Below, piece after piece: positions 26,884 through 34,919 of a DNA stretch of 36,094 nucleotides (positions within the stretch are counted from its first letter, which is position 1; every line of letters starts with the position of its first letter). The translations under genes were made by a program, and so were the position numbers. Origin of the DNA: Alistipes sp. (lineage in GTDB: Bacteria; Bacteroidota; Bacteroidia; Bacteroidales; Rikenellaceae); assembly GCA_017560305.1 (NCBI GenBank), contig JAFYOF010000080.1, positions 1-36,094 on the forward strand, given 5' to 3'. The notes beneath the pieces are model-generated. The model searched no databases. It was not told where the DNA came from and was given only the letters and a program-made list of their open reading frames with translations.

Positions 26884-28851
26884 CTACTCCTTCTTATCGC
26901 CGCCCTCAGCAGAGTAGCTGTCGATAAGGTTAATCTTCTCAACCGTAAGCTGCAACTCCTGCTTTGCCTTTGCAATCTTGTCGCGGATGTCAGCAATCAT
27001 CGCATCAGCATTCTTCGACTTCGAGAAGAAACCTATGTTGTTCTCCAGCAGAGCGATATCCTGCTCCATCTGGCGCACTCTATTATAAAGACGCTCACGC
27101 TCCGAGCGCATACGCTTCTCCGCGCCAGCCTTCATACCCTGCAGACGCTCCTTGAAGCGATTCATCGAGCGGTCACGCTCCGAGCCACGCAACACGCCGA
27201 ACATTGCATCCACAGCCTCCTTATACTTCTTCTGCACGGCATCCTTCTGCTTGATTGGCACATAACCAATCTCGCTCCAGCGGCGCTGGAAATCCTTAAT
27301 CATATCGTAGCCGCCCGCCTTGATGTCGGCCGCGTGCATCTGCTCGATAAGAGCCAACTTCTTCTGCAAGTTCACCTCATGCTCATCCTCGATGCTTGCA
27401 AAGTGCTTCGCCTTGCGCTCGAAGAAGTTGTCACACGCCGCGCGGAATCGCTTCCACACCTGGTCGGCATAACGGCGCGACACGGCACCCACCTGCTTCC
27501 ACTTTGCCTGAAGAGCAATCAACTCCTCGGTTGCGTGCTTCCAGTCCTCGCTGTTCTGCAAAGCCTCGGCAGCCTCGCAAATCTCCTGCTTGAGTTGCAA
27601 ATTATGCTCCATCTCGCTCTTCACGCCCTCGTAGAACTTGCGCTTCGCCTCAAAGAAGCGGTCGCATGCTGCACGGAAGCGCTCATAGATGCGTGTATTA
27701 TCCTTCTTTGGCGCAAAACCAATCGTGCGCCATATCTTCTGAATCTCAATCAGGCGCTCGCTCGCCTTGTTCCACTCCTTGCGTGAAGAGTAAGGGTGGT
27801 CAGCCAACGCCTCGGTCTTTGCACACAACTCGCTCTTGAGTTCAAGATTCTTCAACTGCTCCTGCTTGATTGCGTCGAAGTACTCCTGATGCTGCTTGTT
27901 GATGCGGCTCGAAGCGGTCTTGAAGCGCTCCCACAGAGCCTCCTTATATTCGTTTGCCACAGGACCTGTCTCACGCCACTCGTCGTGCAACTTCTGCAAC
28001 TTGTGGAACGCCTCGACAATCGAAGGCTCGGTAATCAAAGCCTCCGCCTGTTCGCAGAGCTGCATCTTCTGCTCATAGTTCTTCTTCAGGTCAAGGTCAC
28101 GCAGCTCCTTGTTAATCTTGATGAAGTTGTAGAAGTTCTCAACATGGAGATTGTAAGTCTCCCACACATCCTTCACCTTCTGCTGTGGCACAAGACCCGT
28201 ATCCTTCCAGCGCTGCTGTAACTCGCGGAACTTTGCAAATGTAGAGTTCAGAGCCTCGTCGGAGTTCACCAACTCCTTCAACTCCTCGATGATGGCGAGC
28301 TTCGTCTTGAGGTTCTCCTCCTTGATGCTGTCAAGGTTAGAGATGTACTCGTCACGGCGTGTGCGGTAGAGCTTAAACAAATCCTTGAGCTTAACCTCCA
28401 GAGCATCCACCTGTGGCACAAACTCGGCACCCTCGCCAGCCTCCGCCTCAAAGTTGCGGCGCGCGGCATCTACCTCGGCGCGGTGGAGTTTGTAGAAGGC
28501 AATCTTAATCGCCTCGACACTCTTGCGAAGAATCTGCACGGGCTCGGTCTCCAGCAACGACTCAAACAACTCGACAAGCTCCTGCTTTGACTTGTTGCTC
28601 AAATCATCCTTATCAACATCAGCCGCTGAGAGCTCCTCCTGAGTCTCCTCGCCAATGGCAAGACCAGCCTTCTCGGCATCAAGAGCAGCATCCTCCTCCG
28701 AAAAATCAGCTGCAATAGCAGCCTCTACATTAGTTTCATCAATCAGGGCAGCACTCTCTTCCGCCTGATCCTCAACAGTTACATTTAGCGCATTATCGGC
28801 ATCGCCGATAGGCTCCACTGGAGCCGCGTGGAAAGAATTTTCAGTAGTCAT
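26884..28851 (-). CDS. DUF349 repeat protein
   Basis: A 655-residue acidic, almost wholly helical cytoplasmic protein. After an acidic, low-complexity N-terminus (about 1-90) it carries about five DUF349 helical repeats, each marked by W(R/K)xxGxVP-like motifs: RWKDTGLVPQQ, EWRETGPVANE, IWRTIGFAPKK, KWKQVGAVSRR, RWSEIGYVPIK, followed by FRAACDRFFE-type helices. The last 100 residues form a coiled coil. DUF349 proteins are common in Bacteroidota and their function is not established. It has its own divergent promoter (28900-28907) and is transcribed away from the response-regulator gene. Confidence 0.92.
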   Translation of the reverse strand: MTTENSFHAAPVEPIGDADNALNVTVEDQAEESAALIDETNVEAAIAADFSEEDAALDAEKAGLAIGEETQEELSAADVDKDDLSNKSKQELVELFESLLETEPVQILRKSVEAIKIAFYKLHRAEVDAARRNFEAEAGEGAEFVPQVDALEVKLKDLFKLYRTRRDEYISNLDSIKEENLKTKLAIIEELKELVNSDEALNSTFAKFRELQQRWKDTGLVPQQKVKDVWETYNLHVENFYNFIKINKELRDLDLKKNYEQKMQLCEQAEALITEPSIVEAFHKLQKLHDEWRETGPVANEYKEALWERFKTASSRINKQHQEYFDAIKQEQLKNLELKSELCAKTEALADHPYSSRKEWNKASERLIEIQKIWRTIGFAPKKDNTRIYERFRAACDRFFEAKRKFYEGVKSEMEHNLQLKQEICEAAEALQNSEDWKHATEELIALQAKWKQVGAVSRRYADQVWKRFRAACDNFFERKAKHFASIEDEHEVNLQKKLALIEQMHAADIKAGGYDMIKDFQRRWSEIGYVPIKQKDAVQKKYKEAVDAMFGVLRGSERDRSMNRFKERLQGMKAGAEKRMRSERERLYNRVRQMEQDIALLENNIGFFSKSKNADAMIADIRDKIAKAKQELQLTVEKINLIDSYSAEGGDKKE

Positions 28852-28899
28852 TACATCAGTAGTTTTATATGTTACCCATTTTTATAACATACAGATGTG

Positions 28900-28907
28900 C
28901 AAATATA
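28900..28907 (-). promoter_or_regulatory. -7 box of the DUF349 gene
   Basis: Minus-strand TATATTTG (28907-28900) is a perfect TAnnTTTG, about 49 bases before the ATG at 28851. No clear -33 element. It faces away from the response-regulator promoter at 28953-28960. Confidence 0.6.
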
Positions 28908-28952
28908 AGTAAATTATCGCTTCATTATTCTTTTTTTTGAGTGGAATTTTAT

Positions 28953-28960
28953 TATATTTG
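28953..28960 (+). promoter_or_regulatory. -7 box of the response-regulator operon
   Basis: TATATTTG is a perfect TAnnTTTG. Only 15 bases lie between it and the ATG at 28976, so the leader would be about a dozen bases. No -33 TTTG at 19-21 bases. Confidence 0.6.
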
Positions 28961-28975
28961 TGAAAAAATTCAACT

Positions 28976-29638
28976 ATGGGTTACAAAATCTTACTTATCG
29001 ACGACGAACCGGACATTCTGGAGTTCGTAAAATACAACCTCGAGCGCGACGGTTATGAAGTACACACAGCACCAAACGGACAGGAGGGCCTGGAGACAGC
29101 ACTCGCCGTAAAGCCCCACCTTATCCTTCTGGATATGATGATGCCCGTGATGGATGGTATCGAAACATGCAAGGCAATCCGCGAATCACCAACGCTGAAG
29201 AATGTGATGGTGGTGTTCCTCTCTGCCGTAGGTACCGAGGAGACCCAGTTGCAGGGCTATGACGCTGGCGCTGACGACTACATCAACAAACCTATCAAGA
29301 TGAACATCCTGCGCAGCCGTGTGCAGGCCATCCTCAAGCGCATCACCCCCGTTGACGAGAATGCCAAGACTCCGCTGGAGATTGACATCGAGCACTATCA
29401 GGTGAGAAAGGGCGACGAGGTCATCACCCTCCCACGCAAGGAGTTCTCACTCCTGCAGTTGCTCCACTCCGAGCCAGGCAAACTCTTCACCCGCGAGGAG
29501 ATTTACACCCGCGTCTGGGGCAGCAGAGTCATCGTCGGCGACCGCACCATTGATGTTCACATCCGCAAGTTGCGCCAGAAGATTGGCGAGGACCACATCG
29601 TGACAATCAAGGGCGTGGGTTATAAATATGAGGCTTAA
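28976..29638 (+). CDS. OmpR/PhoB-family response regulator
   Basis: A 220-residue two-component regulator. The receiver domain has the acidic pair D9-D10, phosphorylation site D53 in LILLDMMMP, S83 in FLSA, and K105 in YINKPIK. The C-terminal winged helix has LPRKEFSLLQLLHSEPGKLFTREEIYTRVWG and RTIDVHIRKLRQKIG...GVGYKYE, the classic OmpR/PhoB signature. No histidine kinase gene is adjacent, so its partner is elsewhere. It is followed after only 4 bases by an M64 metallopeptidase gene, an unusual operon partner. Targets unknown. Confidence 0.95.
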   Translation: MGYKILLIDDEPDILEFVKYNLERDGYEVHTAPNGQEGLETALAVKPHLILLDMMMPVMDGIETCKAIRESPTLKNVMVVFLSAVGTEETQLQGYDAGADDYINKPIKMNILRSRVQAILKRITPVDENAKTPLEIDIEHYQVRKGDEVITLPRKEFSLLQLLHSEPGKLFTREEIYTRVWGSRVIVGDRTIDVHIRKLRQKIGEDHIVTIKGVGYKYEA

Positions 29639-29642
29639 AGCA

Positions 29643-30938
29643 ATGAAAAAAGTCATACTTCTACTCTCCGCAGCACTTTTCTGCTGCGGCATAGCGTGTG
29701 CGCAGTCTTTTGAGAAAAATTTCCAAAATGCAACACTTCGCATCGACTATGTTTTTGTCGGCAACGCCTCTCAGCAGATGATTGCCATCGACGAATTCGC
29801 CCGCTTCGACAGCTGGGCGGGTCGCCGTGTGAACCTCGACAGCGTCCCCGTGCGCGGAAATGGCGAGGTGAAAATCATTGACGCAGAGAGCAATGCAACT
29901 TTGTACTACAACTCCTTCTCAAGCCTTTTTCAGGAGTGGCTTACAACCAATGAGGCTTCAACCTCAACCCGTAGTTTTGAATTCACACAACTTGTGCCAT
30001 TTCCCAAACAGAAGGTTATCGTAGAGACTACCCTGTTCGACAACAAGGGTCAGATTGCCGCCTCATCGCGCCACACCCTTGACCCCGAAGACAAGTTAAT
30101 CCGCAACCTCAACGGCCGCGAAGCAACGCCCCACGAATACCTGCTCAAGAGCGGTAGCAGCGAGGAGTGTATCGACATCGCCATTATGGCGGAGGGCTAC
30201 ACCGAGGAGGAGATGGATATCTTTATGAAAGATGCCCGCGAGGCGTGCGATGAGATTATGCGCTACGAGCCCTTCTCATCACACAAACACCGCTTCAATG
30301 TCGTGGCGGTGAAGTGCGCGTCAAAGCAGAGCGATGTGAGCATACCACAGGATGGGAGCTGGAAGCAGACGGCCGTAAACTCAAATTTTATGACCTTCTA
30401 CTCACCCCGCTACCTCACAACCAACAGCGTGCATCTTATCCACGACCAGCTCTCGGGCATTGATTATGAACATCTTATAATCCTCGCCAACACCGACACC
30501 TACGGAGGTGGCGGCATCTACAACTCATACACCCTCACCACCGCCCACAACCCCTACTTCAAGCCCGTTGTGGTGCACGAGTTCGGTCACTCGTTTGGCG
30601 CTCTGGGTGACGAGTATTTCTACGAGCAACCCGACCATACCGAGAACTTCTACTCGCTAGACTATGAGCCTTGGGAGCAGAACATCACCTCGCTGGTTGA
30701 CTTCGACTCAAAGTGGAAGGATATGCTCGACAAGAATGAGAAAATCCCTACCGAGCCTACCGACAAGCGCAAGAAAAAATATACAGTCGGCGTCTACGAG
30801 GGAGGCGGTTATATGACCAAGGGAATGTATCGTCCAGCGGTCATCTGCCGTATGCGTGACAATGTGGCTACGCAGTTCTGTCCAGTGTGTCAGAGAGCCA
30901 TCGAACGCATAATTTTATACAACACAGAAGCCAAATAA
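29643..30938 (+). CDS. Secreted M64-family zinc metallopeptidase (IgA peptidase type)
   Basis: Predicted extracellular or periplasmic zinc peptidase. From ATG 29643 (431 residues) a Sec signal peptide is seen (MKKVILLLSAALFCCGIACAQ). An N-terminal beta-rich domain (to about 160) precedes the peptidase domain, which holds the zinc site H312-E313-F-G-H316 followed by D322 in SFGALGDEY, the HExxHxxxxxD form of M64. CIDIAIMAEGYTEEEMDIF near the domain start and the C-terminal CPVCQRAI also fit. The family is named from a Clostridium IgA peptidase; the actual substrate here is unknown. An ATG at 29628 overlaps the response-regulator stop and spoils the signal peptide, so 29643 is preferred. Confidence 0.9.
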   Translation: MKKVILLLSAALFCCGIACAQSFEKNFQNATLRIDYVFVGNASQQMIAIDEFARFDSWAGRRVNLDSVPVRGNGEVKIIDAESNATLYYNSFSSLFQEWLTTNEASTSTRSFEFTQLVPFPKQKVIVETTLFDNKGQIAASSRHTLDPEDKLIRNLNGREATPHEYLLKSGSSEECIDIAIMAEGYTEEEMDIFMKDAREACDEIMRYEPFSSHKHRFNVVAVKCASKQSDVSIPQDGSWKQTAVNSNFMTFYSPRYLTTNSVHLIHDQLSGIDYEHLIILANTDTYGGGGIYNSYTLTTAHNPYFKPVVVHEFGHSFGALGDEYFYEQPDHTENFYSLDYEPWEQNITSLVDFDSKWKDMLDKNEKIPTEPTDKRKKKYTVGVYEGGGYMTKGMYRPAVICRMRDNVATQFCPVCQRAIERIILYNTEAK

Positions 30939-30961
30939 TCGGCAAAAGGAGGAAATATAGC

Positions 30962-31006
30962 AAAAGCGAGGCGAAACTTATGATTTTTTCGCCTCGCTTT
31001 TCGTTT
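30962..31006 (+). terminator. Rho-independent terminator after the M64 peptidase gene
   Basis: AAAAGCGAGGCGAAA (30962-30976) pairs with TTTCGCCTCGCTTTT (30987-31001), a 15-pair stem with a 10-base loop, followed by CGTTT. It lies 24 bases after the stop codon. Confidence 0.9.
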
Positions 31007-31031
31007 CTTCGCACTTTATTTACTATCTTTG
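31000..31031 (+). promoter_or_regulatory. Promoter of the ackA-ptb-buk operon
   Basis: TATCTTTG (31024-31031) is a perfect -7 box with TTCG (31000-31003), three of four matches to TTTG, 20 bases upstream; the -33 element overlaps the tail of the preceding terminator. The leader to the ackA ATG at 31188 is about 150 bases, long for this genome, and contains no RNA family I recognise. Confidence 0.6.
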
Positions 31032-31187
31032 GGAGTGCAAATACAATTAACTCAAAATTAGCCACACCCCACAAGGGCGATGTGGCATAAAGTGTGAGTA
31101 TAGCCCACCATCCGACGCATATCTTTCTACGCGGCGGCGGGCTCATTGAGGAAGAAATAACACTTAAAATTAAATAACAAAAAAATT

Positions 31188-32399
31188 ATGATCGTATTAG
31201 TTCTTAACTGCGGTTCATCTTCGATTAAGTATCAGGTGATCGACATCGACGACAAGAGCAACGCAATGTTGGCAAAGGGTCTTGTTGACCGCATCGGTCT
31301 TCCAGAGGGAAGCCTCACTCACAAGCCAGTAGGCAAGGACAACTTCGAGTTGAAGATGCCTATTCCAGACCACACAACAGGTATCAGCCTCGTGCTTGAC
31401 GCCTTGACAAATGCCGAGCACGGCGTTATCGCCGACCTCAAGGAGGTGAAGGCTGTTGGTCATCGTGTGGCTCACGGTGGTGAGTTCTTCCAGTCAAGCG
31501 CATTGGTTGACGAGCAGGCAAAGGAGAACATCCGCTCACTCTTTGAGATTGCTCCTCTGCACAACCCTGCTAACCTTGAGGGTATCCTCTCAATCGAGAA
31601 GGTGTTGCCAGGCGTTCCTCAGGTGGCTGTGTTCGACACATCATTCCACCAGTCAATCCCAGCAATCAACTACCTCTATGCTTTGCCATTGGAGTACTAC
31701 AACAAGTACCGCGTGCGTAAGTACGGTTTCCACGGCACAAGCCACAAGTATGTTGCAAAGGTGGGTGCTGAGATGGTTGGTCTCGATTTCGAGAACTCGA
31801 AGATTATCACTTGCCACATCGGTAACGGCGGCTCTGTAACTGCTGTTTTGAACGGCAAGTCATTCGACACATCAATGGGCTTCTCTCCACTCGATGGTCT
31901 GGTGATGGGTACTCGTTGCGGCTCAATCGACGCCAGCGCTGCTACCTACATCGGCGAGCGTGAGGGTATGTCATACGCCGAGCTCAACTCAATGATGAAC
32001 AAGAAGTCAGGTGTATTGGGTCTTACCGATGGTCTTTCAAGCGATATGCGCGACATCGACGACGCTTACGATGCAGGTAACGAGAAGGCTATCGTGGCTC
32101 GCGATATGTACTACAACCGCGTGAAGAAGTTCGTGGGCGAGTACGCAGCCGAGATGGGCGGTGTTGATTTGATTATCTTCACTGGCGGTGTTGGCGAGAA
32201 CTCTGCTGACCTGCGCCGTTATGTTTGCCAGAATATGGAGTGGATGGGCGTTGAGATCGACGAGAGCATCAACCTCAAGACTCGTGGCGTAAACACTCTG
32301 CTCTCTACACCAGAGGCAAAGGTTAAGGTTGCTGTTATCGCAACAAACGAGGAGTTGGTAATCGCTACCGACACTTACGAAATCACAAAGAATTTGTAA
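31188..32399 (+). CDS. ackA: Acetate kinase
   Basis: Interconverts acetyl phosphate plus ADP and acetate plus ATP, the ATP-yielding step of acetate fermentation. The 403-residue protein shows both family signatures: VLNCGSSSIKYQ at 4-15 and VAVFDTSFHQSIP with YGFHGTSHKYV, then HIGNGGSVTAV, DTSMGFSPLDGLVMGTRCG and FTGGVGENSA. The codon pattern looks highly expressed, like fba. It heads an operon with ptb (21-base gap) and buk. A Pta-type phosphotransacetylase is not next to it; the neighbouring Ptb-family enzyme may take that role or act on other acyl groups. Confidence 0.98.
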   Translation: MIVLVLNCGSSSIKYQVIDIDDKSNAMLAKGLVDRIGLPEGSLTHKPVGKDNFELKMPIPDHTTGISLVLDALTNAEHGVIADLKEVKAVGHRVAHGGEFFQSSALVDEQAKENIRSLFEIAPLHNPANLEGILSIEKVLPGVPQVAVFDTSFHQSIPAINYLYALPLEYYNKYRVRKYGFHGTSHKYVAKVGAEMVGLDFENSKIITCHIGNGGSVTAVLNGKSFDTSMGFSPLDGLVMGTRCGSIDASAATYIGEREGMSYAELNSMMNKKSGVLGLTDGLSSDMRDIDDAYDAGNEKAIVARDMYYNRVKKFVGEYAAEMGGVDLIIFTGGVGENSADLRRYVCQNMEWMGVEIDESINLKTRGVNTLLSTPEAKVKVAVIATNEELVIATDTYEITKNL

Positions 32400-32420
32400 A
32401 CCAATAAAAACATTACAGAG

Positions 32421-33326
32421 ATGATTACAAAATTGGAAGAAATCGTATCGGCTGCCATTGCGCGCGGTAAGAAGCGCCTGGCAGTTGCTTATGGTCAGGA
32501 TACTCACACTATCGAGGCTGTATACAACGCCTGGAAGGAGGGCATTTGCGAAGCTACTTTGTTCGGTGACAAGGCTACCATCGAGGCTGCTTGCGCAGAG
32601 CTCAACATCGACCCAAACATCTTCAACATCGTACACGAGCCAAGCGATGTAAACTGCGTTCGATTGGCAGTTGCAGCGGTAGCAGCAGGCGACGCTGATG
32701 TATTGATGAAGGGTTTGGTTTCAACCGATAAGTATATGCGCGGCATCCTCAACAAGGAGGCAGGTTTGTTCCCACCAAAGGGCGTATTGAGCCATGTGGC
32801 TGTTATCGAGCTCCCAGGTCGTGACAAGTTGATCTCAATCTCGGATGTTGCCGTTATCCCAGCACCAGACTTCAAGCAGAAGCAGAAGCTCATCGGCTAC
32901 CTGGCACAGACTGCAAAGATTTTGGGCGTTGATGTTCCAAAGATTGCTTGCATCACAGCTTCAGAGCAGGTATTGCCATCAGTTCCTTCTTCTACCGAGG
33001 GCGCTATCCTTGCAAAGATGGGCGACCGCGGTCAGTTGGGTAAGGTTATCGTTGACGGTCCTCTCTCGCTCGATGTAGCACTCTATAAGGAGGTTGCAGA
33101 GCACAAGAAGGTGACTGGCTCAAGCGTGGCTGGCGACCCAGACTGCTTGCTCTTCCCTAACATCGAGTCTGCGAATGTATTCTTCAAGGCTGCTACACAC
33201 ATCGGCGGTGCTGAGTTGGCTGCTATGGTTATGGGTACAAAGGTTCCTTGCGTGTTGACTTCACGCGGTGACTCTGCCCTTACAAAGAAGTACTCAATCG
33301 CACTCGCTTGCTTGGCAGCGAAATAA
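32421..33326 (+). CDS. ptb: Phosphate acyltransferase, Ptb (phosphate butyryltransferase) type
   Basis: Transfers an acyl group between CoA and phosphate, giving an acyl phosphate for a downstream kinase. The 301-residue protein is the short PTA_PTB fold: KRLAVAYGQD near the start, ADVLMKGLVSTDKYMRGIL, PKGVLSHVAVIELPGRDKLISISDVAVIPAP, QLGKVIVDGPLSLDVAL and MVMGTKVPCVLTSRGDSALTKKYSIALA. Size and sequence fit butyryl/branched-acyl Ptb more than the longer acetate Pta. Placed exactly between acetate kinase and butyrate kinase, it may feed either. Acyl preference cannot be read from sequence. Confidence 0.9.
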   Translation: MITKLEEIVSAAIARGKKRLAVAYGQDTHTIEAVYNAWKEGICEATLFGDKATIEAACAELNIDPNIFNIVHEPSDVNCVRLAVAAVAAGDADVLMKGLVSTDKYMRGILNKEAGLFPPKGVLSHVAVIELPGRDKLISISDVAVIPAPDFKQKQKLIGYLAQTAKILGVDVPKIACITASEQVLPSVPSSTEGAILAKMGDRGQLGKVIVDGPLSLDVALYKEVAEHKKVTGSSVAGDPDCLLFPNIESANVFFKAATHIGGAELAAMVMGTKVPCVLTSRGDSALTKKYSIALACLAAK

Positions 33327-33350
33327 TTTAACAAGAAAAACTTCTGCACG

Positions 33351-34484
33351 ATGACAAGTATTAACCTCAAACGCTTTTTTAGTGACATTAGTGCCTCCCT
33401 CGACAAGGAGTCTACGCCCTACCATTTCGCTATTCTTGCGATTAACACCGGCTCTACCTCCACTAAGATTGCCGTCTACCACGACGAGCACGAAGCGGTT
33501 GTGTGTTCACTTACCCATACGGCAGAACAAATCGCTCGCTTCGCCACCAACGAGGAGCACCTCCAGTGGCGCAAGGAGTTGATTATAGAGGCTCTCAAGG
33601 AGCATAATGTTGACCTCGCAACCCTCTCGGCTGTCATCGGCCGAGGGGGGCTTTTGCGACCTGTTGAGAGTGGCATCTATGAGGTCAGCGAGCAGATGTG
33701 TGACGAGCTTCGTCACTGCACACCACAACACGCCTCGAATTTCAGTGCTATTATCGCACTCGACATTGCAAAGGGTCTTGACCTGAAGGCATATATTGCC
33801 GACCCAGTCGTTGTCGACGAGCGTGATGAGGTGGCAAAACTTACGGGCATAAAGGAGATTCGCCGTCGCTCAATCTTCCACGCCCTGAACCAGAAAGCGA
33901 CGGCACGCATCTACGCCGCCGATGTGGAGCAGCGATATGAGGATTTGAACCTTATCGTGGCACATATGGGTGGTGGAGTATCCGTTGCGGCACACCGCAA
34001 GGGTCGCGTGATAGATTGCAACAACGCACTCGATGGCGAGGGACCGGTAGCACCCGAGCGTGCAGGCTCAATCCCCGCTGGCGAGTTGGTTGACCTATGT
34101 TTTTCGGGTAAGTACACCCACAAGGAGATTCGCACCCTGCTCTCGGGCAAGGGAGGTCTGGTGTCGCTCACGGGCAAGAACTCGGTGAAGGCTCTTGTCG
34201 AGGAGGCACAGGCAGGCAATGCTGAATCGAAGCAGGCCATCGACCTGATGGTATATGGAATAGTTAAAAATATCGGACAGATGGCAACAGTCCTCAAGGG
34301 AGACATCGACGCCATCGTTCTCACGGGCGGCATCGCTTACAGCAAGTACATCACCGACGCCATCGCCGACTCGTGCCGTTTCCTTGCGCCAATCGCAATA
34401 TACCCAGGCGAGAATGAGTTGCAGTCGCTTGCGATGAATGCTCTGCGTCTGTTGCGTGGCGAAACCGAAGCTAAAATATATTAA
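33351..34484 (+). CDS. buk: Butyrate (branched/short-chain acyl) kinase
   Basis: Makes ATP from butyryl phosphate or a branched acyl phosphate. The 377-residue protein has the ASKHA start LAINTGSTSTKIAVY, VIGRGGLLRPVESGIYEV, VVDERDEVAKLTGI, FHALNQKA, VAHMGGGVSVAAHRKGRVIDCNNALDGEGP, ERAGSIP and VLTGGIAYS, all butyrate-kinase type rather than AckA. About 24 residues precede the usual family start (NINPGSTSTK-like), but no other ATG is available, so the N-terminal extension is probably real. It lies 24 bases after ptb and 2 bases before aroQ. Confidence 0.95.
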   Translation: MTSINLKRFFSDISASLDKESTPYHFAILAINTGSTSTKIAVYHDEHEAVVCSLTHTAEQIARFATNEEHLQWRKELIIEALKEHNVDLATLSAVIGRGGLLRPVESGIYEVSEQMCDELRHCTPQHASNFSAIIALDIAKGLDLKAYIADPVVVDERDEVAKLTGIKEIRRRSIFHALNQKATARIYAADVEQRYEDLNLIVAHMGGGVSVAAHRKGRVIDCNNALDGEGPVAPERAGSIPAGELVDLCFSGKYTHKEIRTLLSGKGGLVSLTGKNSVKALVEEAQAGNAESKQAIDLMVYGIVKNIGQMATVLKGDIDAIVLTGGIAYSKYITDAIADSCRFLAPIAIYPGENELQSLAMNALRLLRGETEAKIY

Positions 34485-34486
34485 CA

Positions 34487-34909
34487 ATGAAGAAGATTCT
34501 CATCCTTAACGGACCAAACCTCAACCTTCAGGGCAAGAGGGATGTCAACATATACGGAACAACCACATTCGAGGAGTACACCGCCTCGCTCTCGGAGCTC
34601 TATGCTGGCCGAGTGACCTTCGATTACTTTCAGTCAAACATCGAGGGTGAACTTATCAATGCCGTTCACGCAAGCGTAGGTGTCTACGATGGTATCGTGC
34701 TCAATGCGGGTGGATATACCCACACCTCGGTGGCTTTGCGAGATGCTATCTCGGCTGTTACGACACCTGTTGTGGAGGTACACATCTCATCAATCCTTGC
34801 AAGAGAGGAGTTCCGCCACATCTCGATGATTGCCCCCGTGGCAAAGGGCTCGATTATGGGCTTTGGTCTTGACTCATATCGTCTGGGCGTAGAGGCTCTG
34901 CTTGCATAA
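34487..34909 (+). CDS. aroQ: 3-dehydroquinate dehydratase, type II
   Basis: Third step of the shikimate pathway, dehydrating 3-dehydroquinate. The 140-residue protein is of usual length and begins KKILILNGPNLNLQGKR, with the lid tyrosine in NIYG, YFQSNIEGELINAVH, the substrate loop NAGGYTHTSVALRDA (usually NPxAYTHTS) and the catalytic His in VEVHISSILAREEFRH (usually HLSN). The two changed positions are conservative. It starts 2 bases after buk, so it is translated from the fermentation operon transcript. Confidence 0.96.
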   Translation: MKKILILNGPNLNLQGKRDVNIYGTTTFEEYTASLSELYAGRVTFDYFQSNIEGELINAVHASVGVYDGIVLNAGGYTHTSVALRDAISAVTTPVVEVHISSILAREEFRHISMIAPVAKGSIMGFGLDSYRLGVEALLA

Positions 34910-34919
34910 GATATCTGCG

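Noticed and set aside
31032..31187. Riboswitch in the long ackA leader
   Set aside because: No known aptamer pattern or strong stem-terminator was seen; only a long leader can be claimed.
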